Positions 20,885 to 32,838 of a DNA stretch of 64,000 nt are shown in pieces. The translations under genes were made by a program, and so were the position numbers. The first letter of the stretch is position 1. The number at the start of each line of letters is the position of its first letter. Source of the stretch: Molanna angustata (Eukaryota > Arthropoda > Insecta > Trichoptera > Molannidae); the NCBI GenBank assembly GCA_963576475.1, contig OY754987.1, positions 8,736,666 to 8,800,665 of the forward strand. The letters run 5' to 3'. The notes below the pieces were generated by a model that had not been told where the DNA came from, searched no databases, and worked only from the letters and a program-made list of their open reading frames with translations.

Positions 20885-21480
20885 TGTATATTAAATAAAT
20901 ATATGTAACTTACTTGTTCATTGAATCGTTTACGAACATCCTCATTCATTTTTTTCATATGGCCGCATTGGCTTCGCAGATGTCATATCTTTGGATAACT
21001 GATATCGAATAATGAAAACAAACACTGCGTTGTGCCATGTTGAGTCATATTAAACACGATTGCTATGAAGAATAACAAGGAAAAACTTTATAAGGATTAT
21101 TTTTTTCTGTCAATCACAAATATGCGTCGGATCATATTATGTGAAAGATCCGCCATTTTGAAATATTTGGTATGAGGCGGTAGTCAAGCGTTAAAAAAAC
21201 TCTCGACCGGACGGGTCTTGCTTGGCGTCTATTAATTTTTTTTTAATAAAAATGAATATGTAGGAACTTGTTAAACAAGTACGTATACATCTTCCTACGT
21301 TTCCTAAAATAAGCAAATAAATGCTTGTGCTTAGGTGAACGAAATCGGTCGAGGCAGGATTCAAACTCGCGACCACTGGATTATTAGCCCAGCGCGCTAA
21401 CCGCTCTGCCACCGACCCATCTAAAGGTGTAATAAAGATAGTCACGGTTTATAAGTAAACTTTTTCGTTAATCACGCTCT
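20885..21480 (+). repeat. Unclassified ~350-bp repeat 'Q', copy 1 (split by a SINE)
   Basis: About 350 bp at 20900-21190 and 21425-21480 match, in reverse, 47225-48230. Landmarks are 'ttgtgccatgttgagtcat', 'aacaaggaaaaactttat' and 'gccattttgaaatatttgg'. This copy is interrupted by SINE-2; the other by a different element. No protein recognised. Confidence 0.7.
21230..21424 (-). mobile_element. SINE family 2, near complete
   Basis: The minus strand starts 'gatgggtcggtggcagagcg' (A box) and has 'gcgagtttgaatcctgcc' (B box), then a 120-bp body and an A-rich tail. Other copies are at 28.4, 38.4 and 56.5 kb. tRNA-derived SINE; not a functional tRNA because the lower arms do not pair well. Confidence 0.8.
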
Positions 21481-21784
21481 AGTACCAGGTACTATAGTTA
21501 GTTTGTTGTTAGTAAGACGGTAAGTTTCGTACAATACCTAGCTACCTATAATTCTCAACAATGGATGTAGAGTGCGTGGGGAGGGGCAGAATTTTTGACT
21601 TCAGTTATGGGTTTGAGGTCCTTGGGAAGTATGAATCCCAAAAATACCCGACTCTGAGAGGTGAGCTGAAATGGGGGGAGTGACCCGGAAGGGCTTAAAA
21701 TTTGATTGTTTTTTGATTTTTCGCTAATAACTCTAAAATTATATGTTCTAGAGAGAAATGTATTCTAATTTATTTAAAAGCTGT
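21481..21784. other. No gene recognised
   Basis: Flank of the RTE-like insertion; no repeat or gene recognised. Confidence 0.4.
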
Positions 21785-23173
21785 GAATTGTTTTATACAC
21801 AAAAAAGGAGACAAACTCAAATGTGAAAATTATAGAGGCATCTCACTATTAAGCACTGCATATAAAGTACTAACAATCTTATTAAAAGAAAAGATAGAAC
21901 ACTATTCAGAAACTATCATGGGGGAATACCAAGCTGGGTTCAGAAGAAACAGAGCAACTACTGATCAACTGTTCACAGTGAGACAGATACTGTCTAAATG
22001 CTGGGAGTTCGACGTTGATGTATACCAGCTATTTATAGACTTTAAACAAGCGTATGACAGTATAAGTCGGGAAAAGCTCTACGAAATATTACTTGCTTTT
22101 AAAATTCCAACGAAGCTTGTAAGATTAGTGAAAACAACAATGAGTAGTACGAAATGCAAAGTCAAGATAGAGGGTGAGATGACTGAGGGGTTCTTAGTAT
22201 CTCAAGGTCTTAAGCAGGGCGATGGCTTGGCACCCACACTCTTCAATCTAGCCCTAGAGTATGTCATTAGGAAAACATCCGTAGACACCAGCTCCACTAT
22301 ACACTATAAGAGTAGCCAAATAGTGGGTTATGCGGATGACCTTAATATTATGGGCAGATCCCTCGCAGCTATTCGAGAAGTCTTTGAGCCACTTGAAACG
22401 GCAGCAGCAGAAGTAGGTCTGCAGATCAATAAAAATAAAACAAAAGCAATGAAACAGACCAGAAGCGCAAACCGTTGGCAAGGAAACACAATACATTTGA
22501 AAGACAATTATGACTTTGAAACTGTTGAAGACTTTAAATACCTGGGTTCCACAATCAACAAAGAAAATGAGGACACAACAGAAATAAAAAACAGAATAAC
22601 AACAGGTAACGGATCATTCTTCTCTCTTCTACCGGTGTTCAAATCAAGAAGTGTACATAGAAAAACGAAAATCACGCTGTATAAAACCATTATTAGAACA
22701 GTTGTAACATATGGATGTGAAGCATGGACACTTACAGCCAAATCTGCTGAAATACTGGACACGTTTGAGAGACGAGTGCTTCGTAGAATCCTAGGACCTG
22801 TGCCTGATGGTGACGCCTGGAGGATTAGATACAATAATGAGCTGTATGCTATCTACAAAACTTCCAGGCTCTCTGTGCATGTCAGATTGAGCAGATTGAG
22901 ATGGGCCGGACATGTACAGAGAATGCCACCCCAGCGAATACCAAAGAAAGTTCTGTGTGGACATCCAGGTGGAAGACGAAAGGTTGGAAGACCGCGGCTG
23001 CGATGGGAGGACGAAGTTGGAAGGGATGCTTCCCAACTACTGCAAGTACCGGGCAGTTGGAAAGTTGCTGCAGAAGATAGGAGAAGCTGGAGGCGAAGAC
23101 TGACGGAGGCCAAGGCTCGATATGGGCTGTAGCGCCATTGAAGAAGAAGAAGAAGAAGAAGAATTGTTTTATA
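21785..23173 (+). mobile_element. 5'-truncated RTE-like LINE with 13-bp target duplication
   Basis: The element (21798-23160) is flanked by gaattgttttata at 21785-21797 and 23161-23173. It ends in a (GAA)n tail. A perfect duplication and an intact frame point to a recent insertion. Confidence 0.9.
21798..23132 (+). CDS. RTE-like reverse transcriptase, 5'-truncated
   Basis: The frame nominally opens with GTG at 21783, but its first five codons lie in the target duplication, so the element contributes sequence only from 'HKKGDKLKCENYRGISLLST'. Domains, counted from 21783: RT finger motif 'NYRGISLLSTAYKV' (16-29), 'QAGFRRNRATTDQL' (50-63), motif A 'FIDFKQAYDSI' (84-94), motif B 'GLKQGD' (142-147), motif C YADD (183-186), then the thumb and a C-terminal 'RLRWAGHVQRMPPQRIPKKV' with 'GRPRLRWEDEV'. 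It stops at TAG (23130-23132). All RT motifs from the fingers on are present, but the endonuclease is missing, so the copy is not autonomous. It would only make protein if host sequence supplied transcription and a start. Confidence 0.85.
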   Translation, partial: HKKGDKLKCENYRGISLLSTAYKVLTILLKEKIEHYSETIMGEYQAGFRRNRATTDQLFTVRQILSKCWEFDVDVYQLFIDFKQAYDSISREKLYEILLAFKIPTKLVRLVKTTMSSTKCKVKIEGEMTEGFLVSQGLKQGDGLAPTLFNLALEYVIRKTSVDTSSTIHYKSSQIVGYADDLNIMGRSLAAIREVFEPLETAAAEVGLQINKNKTKAMKQTRSANRWQGNTIHLKDNYDFETVEDFKYLGSTINKENEDTTEIKNRITTGNGSFFSLLPVFKSRSVHRKTKITLYKTIIRTVVTYGCEAWTLTAKSAEILDTFERRVLRRILGPVPDGDAWRIRYNNELYAIYKTSRLSVHVRLSRLRWAGHVQRMPPQRIPKKVLCGHPGGRRKVGRPRLRWEDEVGRDASQLLQVPGSWKVAAEDRRSWRRRLTEAKARYGL

Positions 23174-23179
23174 TTTTTT

Positions 23180-23559
23180 ACTATCAAACCAAAAATAGTC
23201 TAAATTTAAGTTCTTCCGGGTCCCCTCTTTGTAAATTTCGGGTATGTGTGTCTGTGTGTGTCGTTCCCCCCCTGTTATAACTTTTGATCCGCTTGATGCG
23301 CAGAGCCTATGACAAATTAAATTTGTTTGACTGCCTATATTTCCATTTGTTTTTAACATCGAAAACGGCCGGGTAGGAAAAGAGGACTGAACTTCTCTCT
23401 ATCCTATCCTGACATACATGTTTTGTAGGAAATGAACTATTTTTATATATATTCAATAATTTGTTTTAAAGGTTATATAGTTTGGTACGTTTATTTTTTA
23501 TTATATATAACATATATGAATTTTTACGTATTCTTACACTATACGTAAGTTAAGTAAGT
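23180..23559. other. No gene recognised
   Basis: Contains a short 'gtgtgtctgtgtgtgtc' run at about 23244. No other structure seen. Confidence 0.4.
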
Positions 23560-23702
23560 TACAGCCTTGTATAGCATTATTCTATAGATTTGCCTTAAAA
23601 CGTATCAAAGATAAGAAAAAACAATTAGATGTTGTACATATTTATATACCGTACAGCTACCGTATACATTATTCTATCAATTTGCCTTAACGTGCCAAAT
23701 AT
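23560..23702. repeat. Seed duplication beside the 38-bp array
   Basis: Two diverged copies of an about 95-bp stretch share 'attattctat' ... 'tttgccttaa' ... 'agatgttgta' (starting near 23574 and 23667). The end of the second grades directly into the first 38-bp unit. Confidence 0.7.
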
Positions 23703-26700
23703 AAGAAAAAAACTAGTAGGTAGATGTTGTATATAATACAGCTATTATAAAAAACAAGTAGATGTTGTATATAATACAGCTATTATAAAAAACAAGTAGA
23801 TGTTGTATATAATACAGCTTTTATAAAAAACAAGTAGATGTTGTATATAATACAGCTATTATAAAAAACAAGTAGATGTTGTATATAATACAGCTATTAT
23901 AAAAAACAAGTAGATGTTGTATATAATACAGCTATTATAAAAAACAAGTAGATGTTGTATTTAATACAGCTATTATAAAAAACAAGTAGTTGTTGTATAT
24001 AATACAGCTATTATAAAAAACAAGTAGATGTTGTATATAATACAGCTATTATAAAAAACAAGTAGATGTTGTATATAATACAGCTATTATAAAAAACAAG
24101 TAGATGTTGTATATAATACAGCTTTTATAAAAAACAAGTAGATGTTGTATATAATACAGCTATTATAAAAAACAAGTAGATGTTGTATATAATACAGCTA
24201 TTATAAAAAACAAGTAGATGTTGTATATAATACAGCTTTTATAAAAAACAAGTAGATGTTGTATATAATACAGCTATTATAAAAAACAAGTAGATGTTGT
24301 ATATAATACAGCTATTATAAAAAAACAAGAAGATGTTGTATATAATACAGCTATTATAAAAAACAAGTAGATGTTGTATATATTATAAAAAACAAGTAGA
24401 TGTTGTATATAATACAGCTATTATAAAAAAACAAGTAGATGTTGTATATAATACAGCTATTATAAAAAACAAGTAGATGTTGTATATAATACAGCTATTA
24501 TAAAAAACAAGTAGATGTTGTATATAATACAGCTATTATAAAAAACAAGTAGATGTTGTATATAATACAGCTATTATAAAAAACAAGTAGATGTTGTATA
24601 TAATACAGCTATTATAAAAAACAAGTAGATGTTGTATATAATACAGCTATTATAAAAAACAAGTAGATGTTGTATATAATACAGCTATTATAAAAAACAA
24701 GTAGATGTTGTATATAATACAGCTATTATAAAAAACAAGTAGATGTTGTATATAATACAGCTATTATAAAAAACAAGTAGATGTTGTATATAATACAGCT
24801 ATTATAAAAAACAAGTAGATGTTGTATATAATACAGCTATTATAAAAAACAAGAAGATGTTGTATATAATACAGCTTTTATAAAAAACAAGTAGATGTTG
24901 TATATAATACAGCTATCATAAAAAACAAGTAGATGTTGTATATAATACAGCTATTATAAAAAACAAGAAGATGTTGTATATAATACAGCTATTATAAAAA
25001 ACAAGTAGATGTTGTATATAATACAGCTATTATAAAAACAAGTAGATGTTGTATATAATACAGCTATTATAAAAAACAAGTAGATGTTGTATATAATACA
25101 GCTATTATAAAAAACAAGTAGATGTTGTATATAATACAGTTATTATAAAAAACAAGTAGATGTTGTATATAATACAGCTATTATAAAAAACAAGTAGATG
25201 TTGTATATAATACAGCTATTATAAAAAACAAGTAGATGTTGTATATAATACAGCTATTATAAAAAACAAGTAGATGTTGTATATAATACAGCAATTATAA
25301 AAAACAAGTAGATGTTGTATATAATACAGCTATTATAAAAAACAAGTAGATGTTGTATATAATACAGCTATTATAAAAAACAAGTAGATGTTGTATATAA
25401 TACAGCTTTTATAAAAAACAAGTAGATGTTGTATATAATACAGCTATTATAAAAAACAAGTAGATGTTGTATATAATACAGCTATTATAAAAAACAAGTA
25501 GATGTTGTATATAATACAGCTTTTATAAAAAACAAGTAGATGTTGTATATAATACAGCTATTATAAAAAACAAGTAGATGTTGTATATAATACAGCTATT
25601 ATAAAAAACAAGAAGATGTTGTATATAATACAGCTATTAGAAAAAACAATTAGATGTTGTATATAATACAGCTATTATAAAAAACAAGTAGATGTTGTAT
25701 ATAATACAGCTATTATAAAAAACAAGTAGATGTTGTATATAATACAGCTATTATAAAAAAACAAGTAGATGTTGAATATAATACAGCTATTATAAAAAAC
25801 AAGTAGATGTTGTATATAATACAGCTATTATAAAAAACAAGTAGATGTTGTATATAATACAGCTATTATAAAAAACAAGTAGATGTTGTATATAATACAG
25901 CTATTATAAAAAACAAGTAGATGTTGTATATAATACAGCTATTATAAAAAACAAGTAGATGTTGTATATAATACAGCTATTATAAAAAAACAAGTAGATG
26001 TTGTATATAATACAGCTATCATAAAAAACAAGTAGATGTTGTATATAATACAGCTATTATAAAAAACAAGAAGATGTTGTATATAATACAGCTATTATAA
26101 AAAACAAGTAGATGTTGTATATAATACAGCTATTATAAAAACAAGTAGATGTTGTATATAATACAGCTATTATAAAAAACAAGTAGATGTTGTATATAAT
26201 ACAGCTATTATAAAAAACAAGTAGATGTTGTATATAATACAGCTTTTATAAAAAACAAGTAGATGTTGTATATAATACAGCTATTATAAAAAACAAGTAG
26301 ATGTTGTATATAATACAGCTATTATAAAAAACAAGTAGATGTTGTATATAATACAGCTTTTATAAAAAACAAGTAGATGTTGTATATAATACAGCTATTA
26401 TAAAAAACAAGTAGATGTTGTATATAATACAGCTATTATAAAAAACAAGAAGATGTTGTATATAATACAGCTATTATAAAAAACAAGTAGATGTTGTATA
26501 TAATACAGCTATTATAAAAAACAAGTAGATGTTGTATATAATACAGCTATTATAAAAAACAAGTAGATGTTGTATATAATACAGCTATTATAAAAAACAA
26601 GTAGATGTTGTATATAATACAGCTATTATAAAAAACAAGTAGATGTTGTATATAATACAGCTATTATAAAAAACAAGTAGATGTTGTATATAATACAGCT

Positions 26701-27015
26701 ATTATAAAAAACAAGTAGATGTTGTATATAATACAGCTATTATAAAAAACAAGTAGATGTTGTATATAATACAGCTATTATAAAAAACAAGTAGATGTTG
26801 TATATAATACAGCTATTATAAAAAAACAAGTAGATGGTGTATATAATACAGCTATTATAAAAAACAAGTAGATGTTGTATATAATACAGCTATTATAAAA
26901 AACAAGTAGATGTTGTATATAATACAGCTATTATAAAAAACAAGTAGATGTTGTATATAATACAGCTATTATAAAAAACAAGTAGATGTTGTGTATAATA
27001 CAGCTATTATAAAAA
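23703..27015. repeat. 38-bp tandem array, about 87 units
   Basis: The unit contains caagtagatgttgtatata followed by atacagctattataaaaa. Period 38 is exact over most of 3.3 kb, with rare one-base indels in the A run. Variant units (gctttta, caagaag, ctatcata) recur at fixed spacing. There are no spacers, so this is not a CRISPR array. No frame survives. Very AT-rich and near identical, so recently homogenised. Confidence 0.97.
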
Positions 27016-27364
27016 AATAATAACGAGGCAAGAGCGGTCTTTGAATGATATTGTATCATAAATTGGCGATATATTTACATTCATTACAAAGTAAAATTAT
27101 GATATTTAGACGTTGATTCTGTAATTTATTAGGTACATTATATATTAATATACTCACAAACAATTAGTTTCTTGTCAACTATAAATGGTACAATTGATTT
27201 ATAATAATGAAGGCCGATTGAACAATAATTTGTAACTAAATTATTAACAATTCCCATGTGCTCAATCGAATTGTAGGTAACGTAACGTATAAGGTAACGT
27301 TCAATATGAAATGGTTAAAGTACAGTATTTTCTTAAGTAAATATTCATTCATTCATACTATCAT

Positions 27365-27470
27365 GACATCTGGGAAATCCAGTTCTTACCCAAAAAGGCA
27401 CTTCGTCCAAAATGGGTCTTGAACCTCATTGCTGAACTATGCGAGATGTTATTTGGTGATATACAAAATT
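27365..27470 (+). repeat. Dispersed repeat 'P' fragment
   Basis: 'ttgctgaactatgcgagatg' and the preceding 'gaacctca' also occur at 53.41 kb, and in diverged form at 39.07 kb. Unknown class. Confidence 0.55.
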
Positions 27471-27534
27471 TATAGTAAAAAAAAATTAAATCTACGTTTT
27501 TTTTAGTTTTTTTCTGTTTGAATATTCTTGTTAC

Positions 27535-27720
27535 TTCATTTATTTTATTTTATTTATTTATTTTTTTAACATATTATTTCTTAATAATATTACAAATAAA
27601 TTTACAAAATACATTATGATATACTATGGTAAAATTGTTTGATTACCTCATCAAAAAGATTATAACCTTGTACTTGATGAGGGAATCATTTATTATTAGA
27701 TAAGTACTACAATAAATACA
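27535..27720 (-). mobile_element. Possible LINE 3' end
   Basis: On the minus strand the sequence ends in repeated taaataaaataa (27537-27562 reversed), typical of the CR1/Jockey-like tails seen elsewhere here. No coding part recognised. Confidence 0.35.
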
Positions 27721-28384
27721 TTGTTATACAATGGTGATAATAAATGAAAAAAACAAATAAACGTAAAAAAAAATAGAAAATGGGCAATTCGAAACAATTT
27801 TGGTCATATCAATACATACATCATTAAAAACACCAGTTTAGATTGTGAAATGTTTTTCAGTCTTTGTTTGTTTATTAAAAAGTTCATTTACAAATTGACT
27901 CCTAGAACTGTATTATAAAGTCAATTTTAGAGTCAGATACAATACATACAATCATCTTTTTAAAGATACAAATATACCTTCAGTTTGCATACCTACCCAT
28001 ATGCCAACAAAAGCTAAACACCAATAACTACCTTCAAACATTGCTTAATATTTTACCTAACTAATTTTAGCAAAATTTGTAATTTTAAATGCCTTGTTTA
28101 ATAATGTGGCGATGGTGCTTGCACATCACTACTAACAGTACTAACCCCTCCAAAAATAATGAATACGAGAGGTGATATATAGAAGTCACTTCAGCGGCTC
28201 GAATCACTCTGCTCGGGATTTATTATAAACTATTGCAGGTTCATTATATCAATATAATTAATATTACCTAAAACAATTGCAGTATGTTTGCCTTTGACGG
28301 AACAAAATATATTTACACAAATATATTTGATTAAAGAATCAATAAGTCCTTGTGAAAAATATATATAGATTCTCATTCATTCCC
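27721..28384. other. No gene recognised
   Basis: AT-rich, no repeat or gene recognised apart from scattered A runs. Confidence 0.4.
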
Positions 28385-28515
28385 TAAAATAAGCGTTAAT
28401 GCTTGTGATATGCTAATAGGTAAACGAAATCGGTCGAGGCAGGGTGAGATTGGAATTCTCCATCATCGGAATATTATGTAATACAGCGCGATATCCACTC
28501 TGCCACCGGTCCATA
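28375..28515 (-). mobile_element. SINE family 2, diverged copy
   Basis: In reverse: 'ggtggcagagtgg' head, damaged B box, then 'cgatttcgtttacct' and 'cattaacgcttattttaggg'. About 140 bp remain. Confidence 0.65.
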
Positions 28516-28724
28516 TATTCTAATTCTTGTCTAATCATATTCTAATTTTAAAACAATGAAGAAACCCACCCACAATAAAGAAAAAACAAGTATGTACCAC
28601 TTGTTTTTCTTTAAAATTTTATATAGTGACAAAACTTTGCCAATAACTATGTAAACGTACCATACTTAAAAAGTATATAAACAATCGAATATTTTTATTA
28701 TTGCATATGTGCAAACATTGGATT

Positions 28725-28860
28725 TTTTTCCTGTCGGGAGTATGACCGATGACAGGTCGTAAGCCCTGTAGGTGCCTTGATTTCCCGGTTCTCCTACAGT
28801 AAATATTCCAACTTCGTCTCTATTGAGATAATTAAAAATCTGTTAAAAAATATATAAACA
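28725..28860. repeat. Dispersed repeat 'S', copy 1
   Basis: 'gatgacaggtcgtaagccct' and its downstream context recur at 45838-45920. Unknown class, possibly part of a LINE 3' UTR. Confidence 0.55.
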
Positions 28861-28879
28861 ATGGTTGACACTCTCGAGA

Positions 28880-29185
28880 TCGGCCTCATACCTTTTTTAC
28901 GTAGTACCTACATACCTTTTTATGTAGTACCTACTTAACTTTTTTCATTTGGAATACATACCTATTTCATGTAGTACTTAAATACTTTTTTTATGTTGTT
29001 ACTATATACCTTTTTGTGTAGTGTCTACTTAACTTTTTAATATCGTTTCTACATACATTTTTATATAGTACTTACCTTTTTATATAGTAGGTAGGTACCT
29101 ATATATTTTTTTTTTGTTGTTTATACATACCTTTTTTATGAAGTTCCTAGATACTTTTTTATGTAGTATCTACATACCTTTAATT
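28880..29185. repeat. Degenerate array of short units
   Basis: The words 'acatacctttttatgtag' and variants recur about every 25-40 bp. Units are poorly conserved. Confidence 0.75.
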
Positions 29186-29428
29186 CTAATTCAATTTGCA
29201 TGCCATATCGGTACGCTTATATAATTATATATAACAAGAATATAATAAGCGAATCCCGCTAATATGTCAGGCGTGTATATACGGTTTGAATGGGATTATT
29301 CCCATTGCCGAATATCTTTAGAAATGTCGTTGAAAATTTATGTATATTCGGAGCTTATTGGTGGATTCAAGTCAATATTATATTTACTCACCTATTTCGT
29401 CTACCTTTTTATTATTTATTGCGTAGGT

Positions 29429-29456
29429 ACATATCTCTGCGCTCTATTTGCACATA
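29429..29456. repeat. 28-bp direct repeat, left of the mariner relic
   Basis: Matches 30113-30140 exactly: acatatctctgcgctctatt, then tgcacata. Confidence 0.85.
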
Positions 29457-29463
29457 TTATGCT

Positions 29464-30086
29464 GGGTTGTCCGAAAAGTTATTAACTGGCTATTAATTTT
29501 TTTTATTGCATTCAATTATTCTTTGTCGGTCAACGACACAAATTTTTTGATATAAATTGCCATCGCAGAAGAAAGTTCTTTGTACATTGAATGTTTTCGT
29601 GCCATCTCTATTCTCCATCGTGTTTCAAGGATACTGTCAAGGTATATGAATCTTTTAACCCTTTCAACTTCTTCACCTTATACCCTACAATGCTCACGTT
29701 GGCTAAAAACCATGAATTTGGTGTTTTAATGTTCCTTGTAAGGACTTGTCGTTCTACAACCATATTAACATATCATGGAAAATTAGAAGGTCTAGCGGGT
29801 TATCAGCAATGAGTCATCGGCATCGAACCGTGTCATTATCATACCTGATCTTATTGATACTCATTCCTTTGACCTTTACACCCAGTTCCAAATTATAAAG
29901 ATACACCGCGTTCTGGAAAGCCAGTAGAAGCTGATAAAGAGAAAATAAAGGCATCGATCGATGCAAACCGACGGATTCGTGACATTGACGAGAGATCAAA
30001 TATTATATCGAATCCGATCGTTCATGACGTAAAATTTTCGACTTTAATTTTCACAAAAAAAGGGGGAATGACTTTCCAAACAACCT
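29464..30086 (-). pseudogene. mariner-like transposon relic
   Basis: The terminal repeats gggttgtccgaaaagtt (29464) and, reversed, aggttgtttggaaagtc (30086) are alike, with Tc1/mariner character. The plus strand near 29905-29990 reads 'PRSGKPVEADKEKIKASIDA', which resembles the N-terminal DNA-binding region of mariner transposases ('RSGRP..V' linker). The DDD catalytic part is missing, and the length (about 620 bp against 1.3 kb for complete mariners) shows a large internal loss. The transposase-like stretch is in plus orientation; the element's orientation is not secure. Confidence 0.6.
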
Positions 30087-30112
30087 ATTTGTACCTACAT
30101 TTGTTAGTACTT

Positions 30113-30140
30113 ACATATCTCTGCGCTCTATTTGCACATA
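30113..30140. repeat. 28-bp direct repeat, right of the mariner relic
   Basis: Exact copy of 29429-29456. Confidence 0.85.
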
Positions 30141-30415
30141 CATAAAGTATTGAAGGAACTACTTAAGTGTATTGTGGGTCCCATATTTCATTATTTGACA
30201 ATTTGATATACATATCTAAACCTATGGGCATAGGTATAATAAATAACGGGCATTATCCAGTAAACGTACCCAGTTATTGGATTCGATCAAAAATCGAATT
30301 GAGTCAAAGTGCGCGATCCATTTGACGAAATGATGTTTTTATTTGAGATTTATGGTTAGTTCATACCACAGACCAATATGTGGGCGATATGAGGTAGCCT
30401 AATACTAATCACAAC

Positions 30416-31252
30416 CTGATTCAGTTCTAATTTAGCATTCTCTCGGGCCAGTCGCACTAATAAACATCATGTAACCGAACACCAGCAGTTTTCATATCTT
30501 CCCACCATAGTTACAGACCTTCACATCCACAATAGCTGATTCAGTTCTCATTTAGCATTCTCTCGGGCCAGTCGCACTAATAAACATCATGTAACCGAAC
30601 ACCAGCAGTTTTCATATCTTCCCACTATAGGTACCGACCTACACATCCACAATAGCTGATTCAGTTCTCATTTAGCATTCTCTCGGGCCAGTCGCACTAA
30701 TAAACATCATGTAACCGAACACCAGCAGTTTTCATATCTTCCCACTATAGGTACCGACTTACACATCCACAATAGCTGATTCAGTTCTCATTTAGCATTC
30801 TCTCGGGCCAGTCGCACTAATAAACATCATGTAACCGAACACCAGCAGTTTTCATATCTTCCCACTATAGGTACAGACCTTCACATCCACAATAGCTGAT
30901 TCAGTTCTCATTTAGCATTCTCTCGGGCCAGTCGCACTAATAAACATCATGTAACCGAACACCAGCAGTTTTCATATCTTCCCACTATAGGTACAGACCT
31001 TCACATCCACAATAGCTGATTCAGTTCTCATTTAGCATTCTATCGGGCCAGTCGCACTAATAAACATCATGTAATCGAACACCAGCAGTTTTCATATCTT
31101 CCCACTATAGGTACAGACCTTCACATCCACAATAGCTGATTCAGTTCTCATTTAGCATTCTCTCGGGCCAGTCGCACTAATAAACATCATGTAACCGAAC
31201 ACCAGCAGTTTTCATAACATCCCACTATAGGTTCCGACCTTCATATCCACAA
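30416..31252. repeat. 120-bp tandem array, 7 units
   Basis: Exact 120-bp period. The unit starts ctgattcagttctcattta and contains 'tctcgggccagtcgcac' and 'ccgaacaccagcag'. Units differ by a few substitutions (for example tatcggg in unit 6, cataacat in unit 7). Moderately GC-rich for this window. No frame spans it. Confidence 0.97.
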
Positions 31253-32145
31253 ATCTATAGACAATACTTACATAAGCTAAATCTCTTGGTAGACACCGCG
31301 AGACTGTACCACCAAGATTTGATGGCAATCAATAAAATGTATTTGCATATTTTCGGAATGGTTCAGAATGAAAATTGAAACAGTACTCATTACTTATATA
31401 AAAAAAGTACATGTTGTTATCAAAGGTATTTAAGTGTTCAAAAATAAACACTTTTACTGTTAGATAAATAAATGTATCATTAATAATTGATTTGTATTTA
31501 AACGTTGGGTTCAATTCTGAAATATCAAATTTATGTACCTACATATTTTTGATATTCTGAAGAATAAAATAAAGGATTTATAATTCTATCGCAGTTCAGG
31601 GGTGACAATTGTGCGAAAGCAATGTCACTTCTTGTATGAGGACTGTTGCTTTCATTGTTTACTAACTAATTTCTCAATAGATGGCGTTACAAAGAGGTTT
31701 CTTCGTCACTTCATAGATGGCGATGCTATTTTTTCAGCTTATTTTCAAACGATCAGTTTATCATTGTTATAAAACATAGAATATTTAAAAATTTCGACAC
31801 ATTTCGGAAAAATGTTCCGTCAAATTAAATCGATTTTGTGGAAAACTACTGTGTTGTATTTAATTTGACAATTTTAAGGAACTTGCACTATTTTTACACA
31901 AAAATGGTAGAATTAGGAAATCAGTATTTTCGAAAACTGATTCGTTTGACGTGACAACTCATATTTCATTTATAAAAACTTGTTTCATTATTAACACATC
32001 TATGTGGAGTTTATAGACTTATATGGGCATTGATGTATCCTGTCGCTATATATCGAAGCTATTAAGAGCTTTTAAAATAGTACACGTTAAACTTAAATTA
32101 AGATAAGCAGTTAAGGAGAAAGAAAGAGAGAGAAACGAAAAGGCT
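31253..32145. other. No gene recognised
   Basis: AT-rich. 'agatggcg' words at 31680 and 31716 recall MITE ends, but no second end was found. Confidence 0.4.
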
Positions 32146-32149
32146 CGAT

Positions 32150-32515
32150 TAGATACATAGAGTATATTTACAATTCCCAATTAAATAAAAATGTATTTCA
32201 CAATATAAACTTTCACATTAATAGAAGAACAATTAAAAATTGAGCAATCTCGAAATGTAAGCATTCACGTTAGATGTTAGTAACTACGATGCAATGACGA
32301 GTGCTGACTCGCCTATTATACCATCAGGGAGGTAGTTAACTGAGTGCATGCCGGGTCAGTGTCCATTTGTGTTTCTCGAACTTCTTCCTTTGAAAAGAAC
32401 CTCTTGTATTTGTATTGTTGTCGATATTCTGGTAGGTCATTGACCTCGTCCTATTACAAACTGCACGACAACAAGGTGTACTTGCGACGAATGCACCTAT
32501 TCGTCGCAAGCTCAT
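32150..32515 (-). mobile_element. Repeat 'L' (possible solo LTR), minus copy
   Basis: About 330 bp match, in reverse, 60122-60455. It includes a perfect hairpin cttgcgacgaat-gcacct-attcgtcgcaag (32482-32511) that the other copy has only in half. The TATA-like box of the other copy is tataatag here. No protein. The LTR class is a guess from the promoter-like structure. Confidence 0.5.
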
Positions 32516-32838
32516 AAAATTTATTTTTCCATGAAGATTAGTTCACCGGCGACTGGAATATTTGCATATAAAAGCTTGTTCATTACTCTGGATTCAATTT
32601 TAACCAGATTTGCAAATTCGCAAACTCTTGTATGAGATCCATATCGACTTGCCATTGAAGCCTCGTTAGAGGTCCTTTGGTTTTCAGACTTTCAATGCTA
32701 AAATGAATGCCGAGTTTATGATAATAATTGGTCAACGACATAGCACCGTTCGAGTTTATTTATCTCTCGAATGTTTTGAATTACACTCTGTGAACTGGGA
32801 ATTATGACGGTGAGGAATTTTTAGATTAACTTTGATCT

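Noticed and set aside
22254..23359. Minus-strand frames across 22.2-23.4 kb
   Set aside because: They are shadows of the RTE-like reverse transcriptase on the plus strand.
23703..27015. CRISPR array
   Set aside because: Units are directly adjacent with no unique spacers, and the DNA is eukaryotic; it is a tandem repeat.
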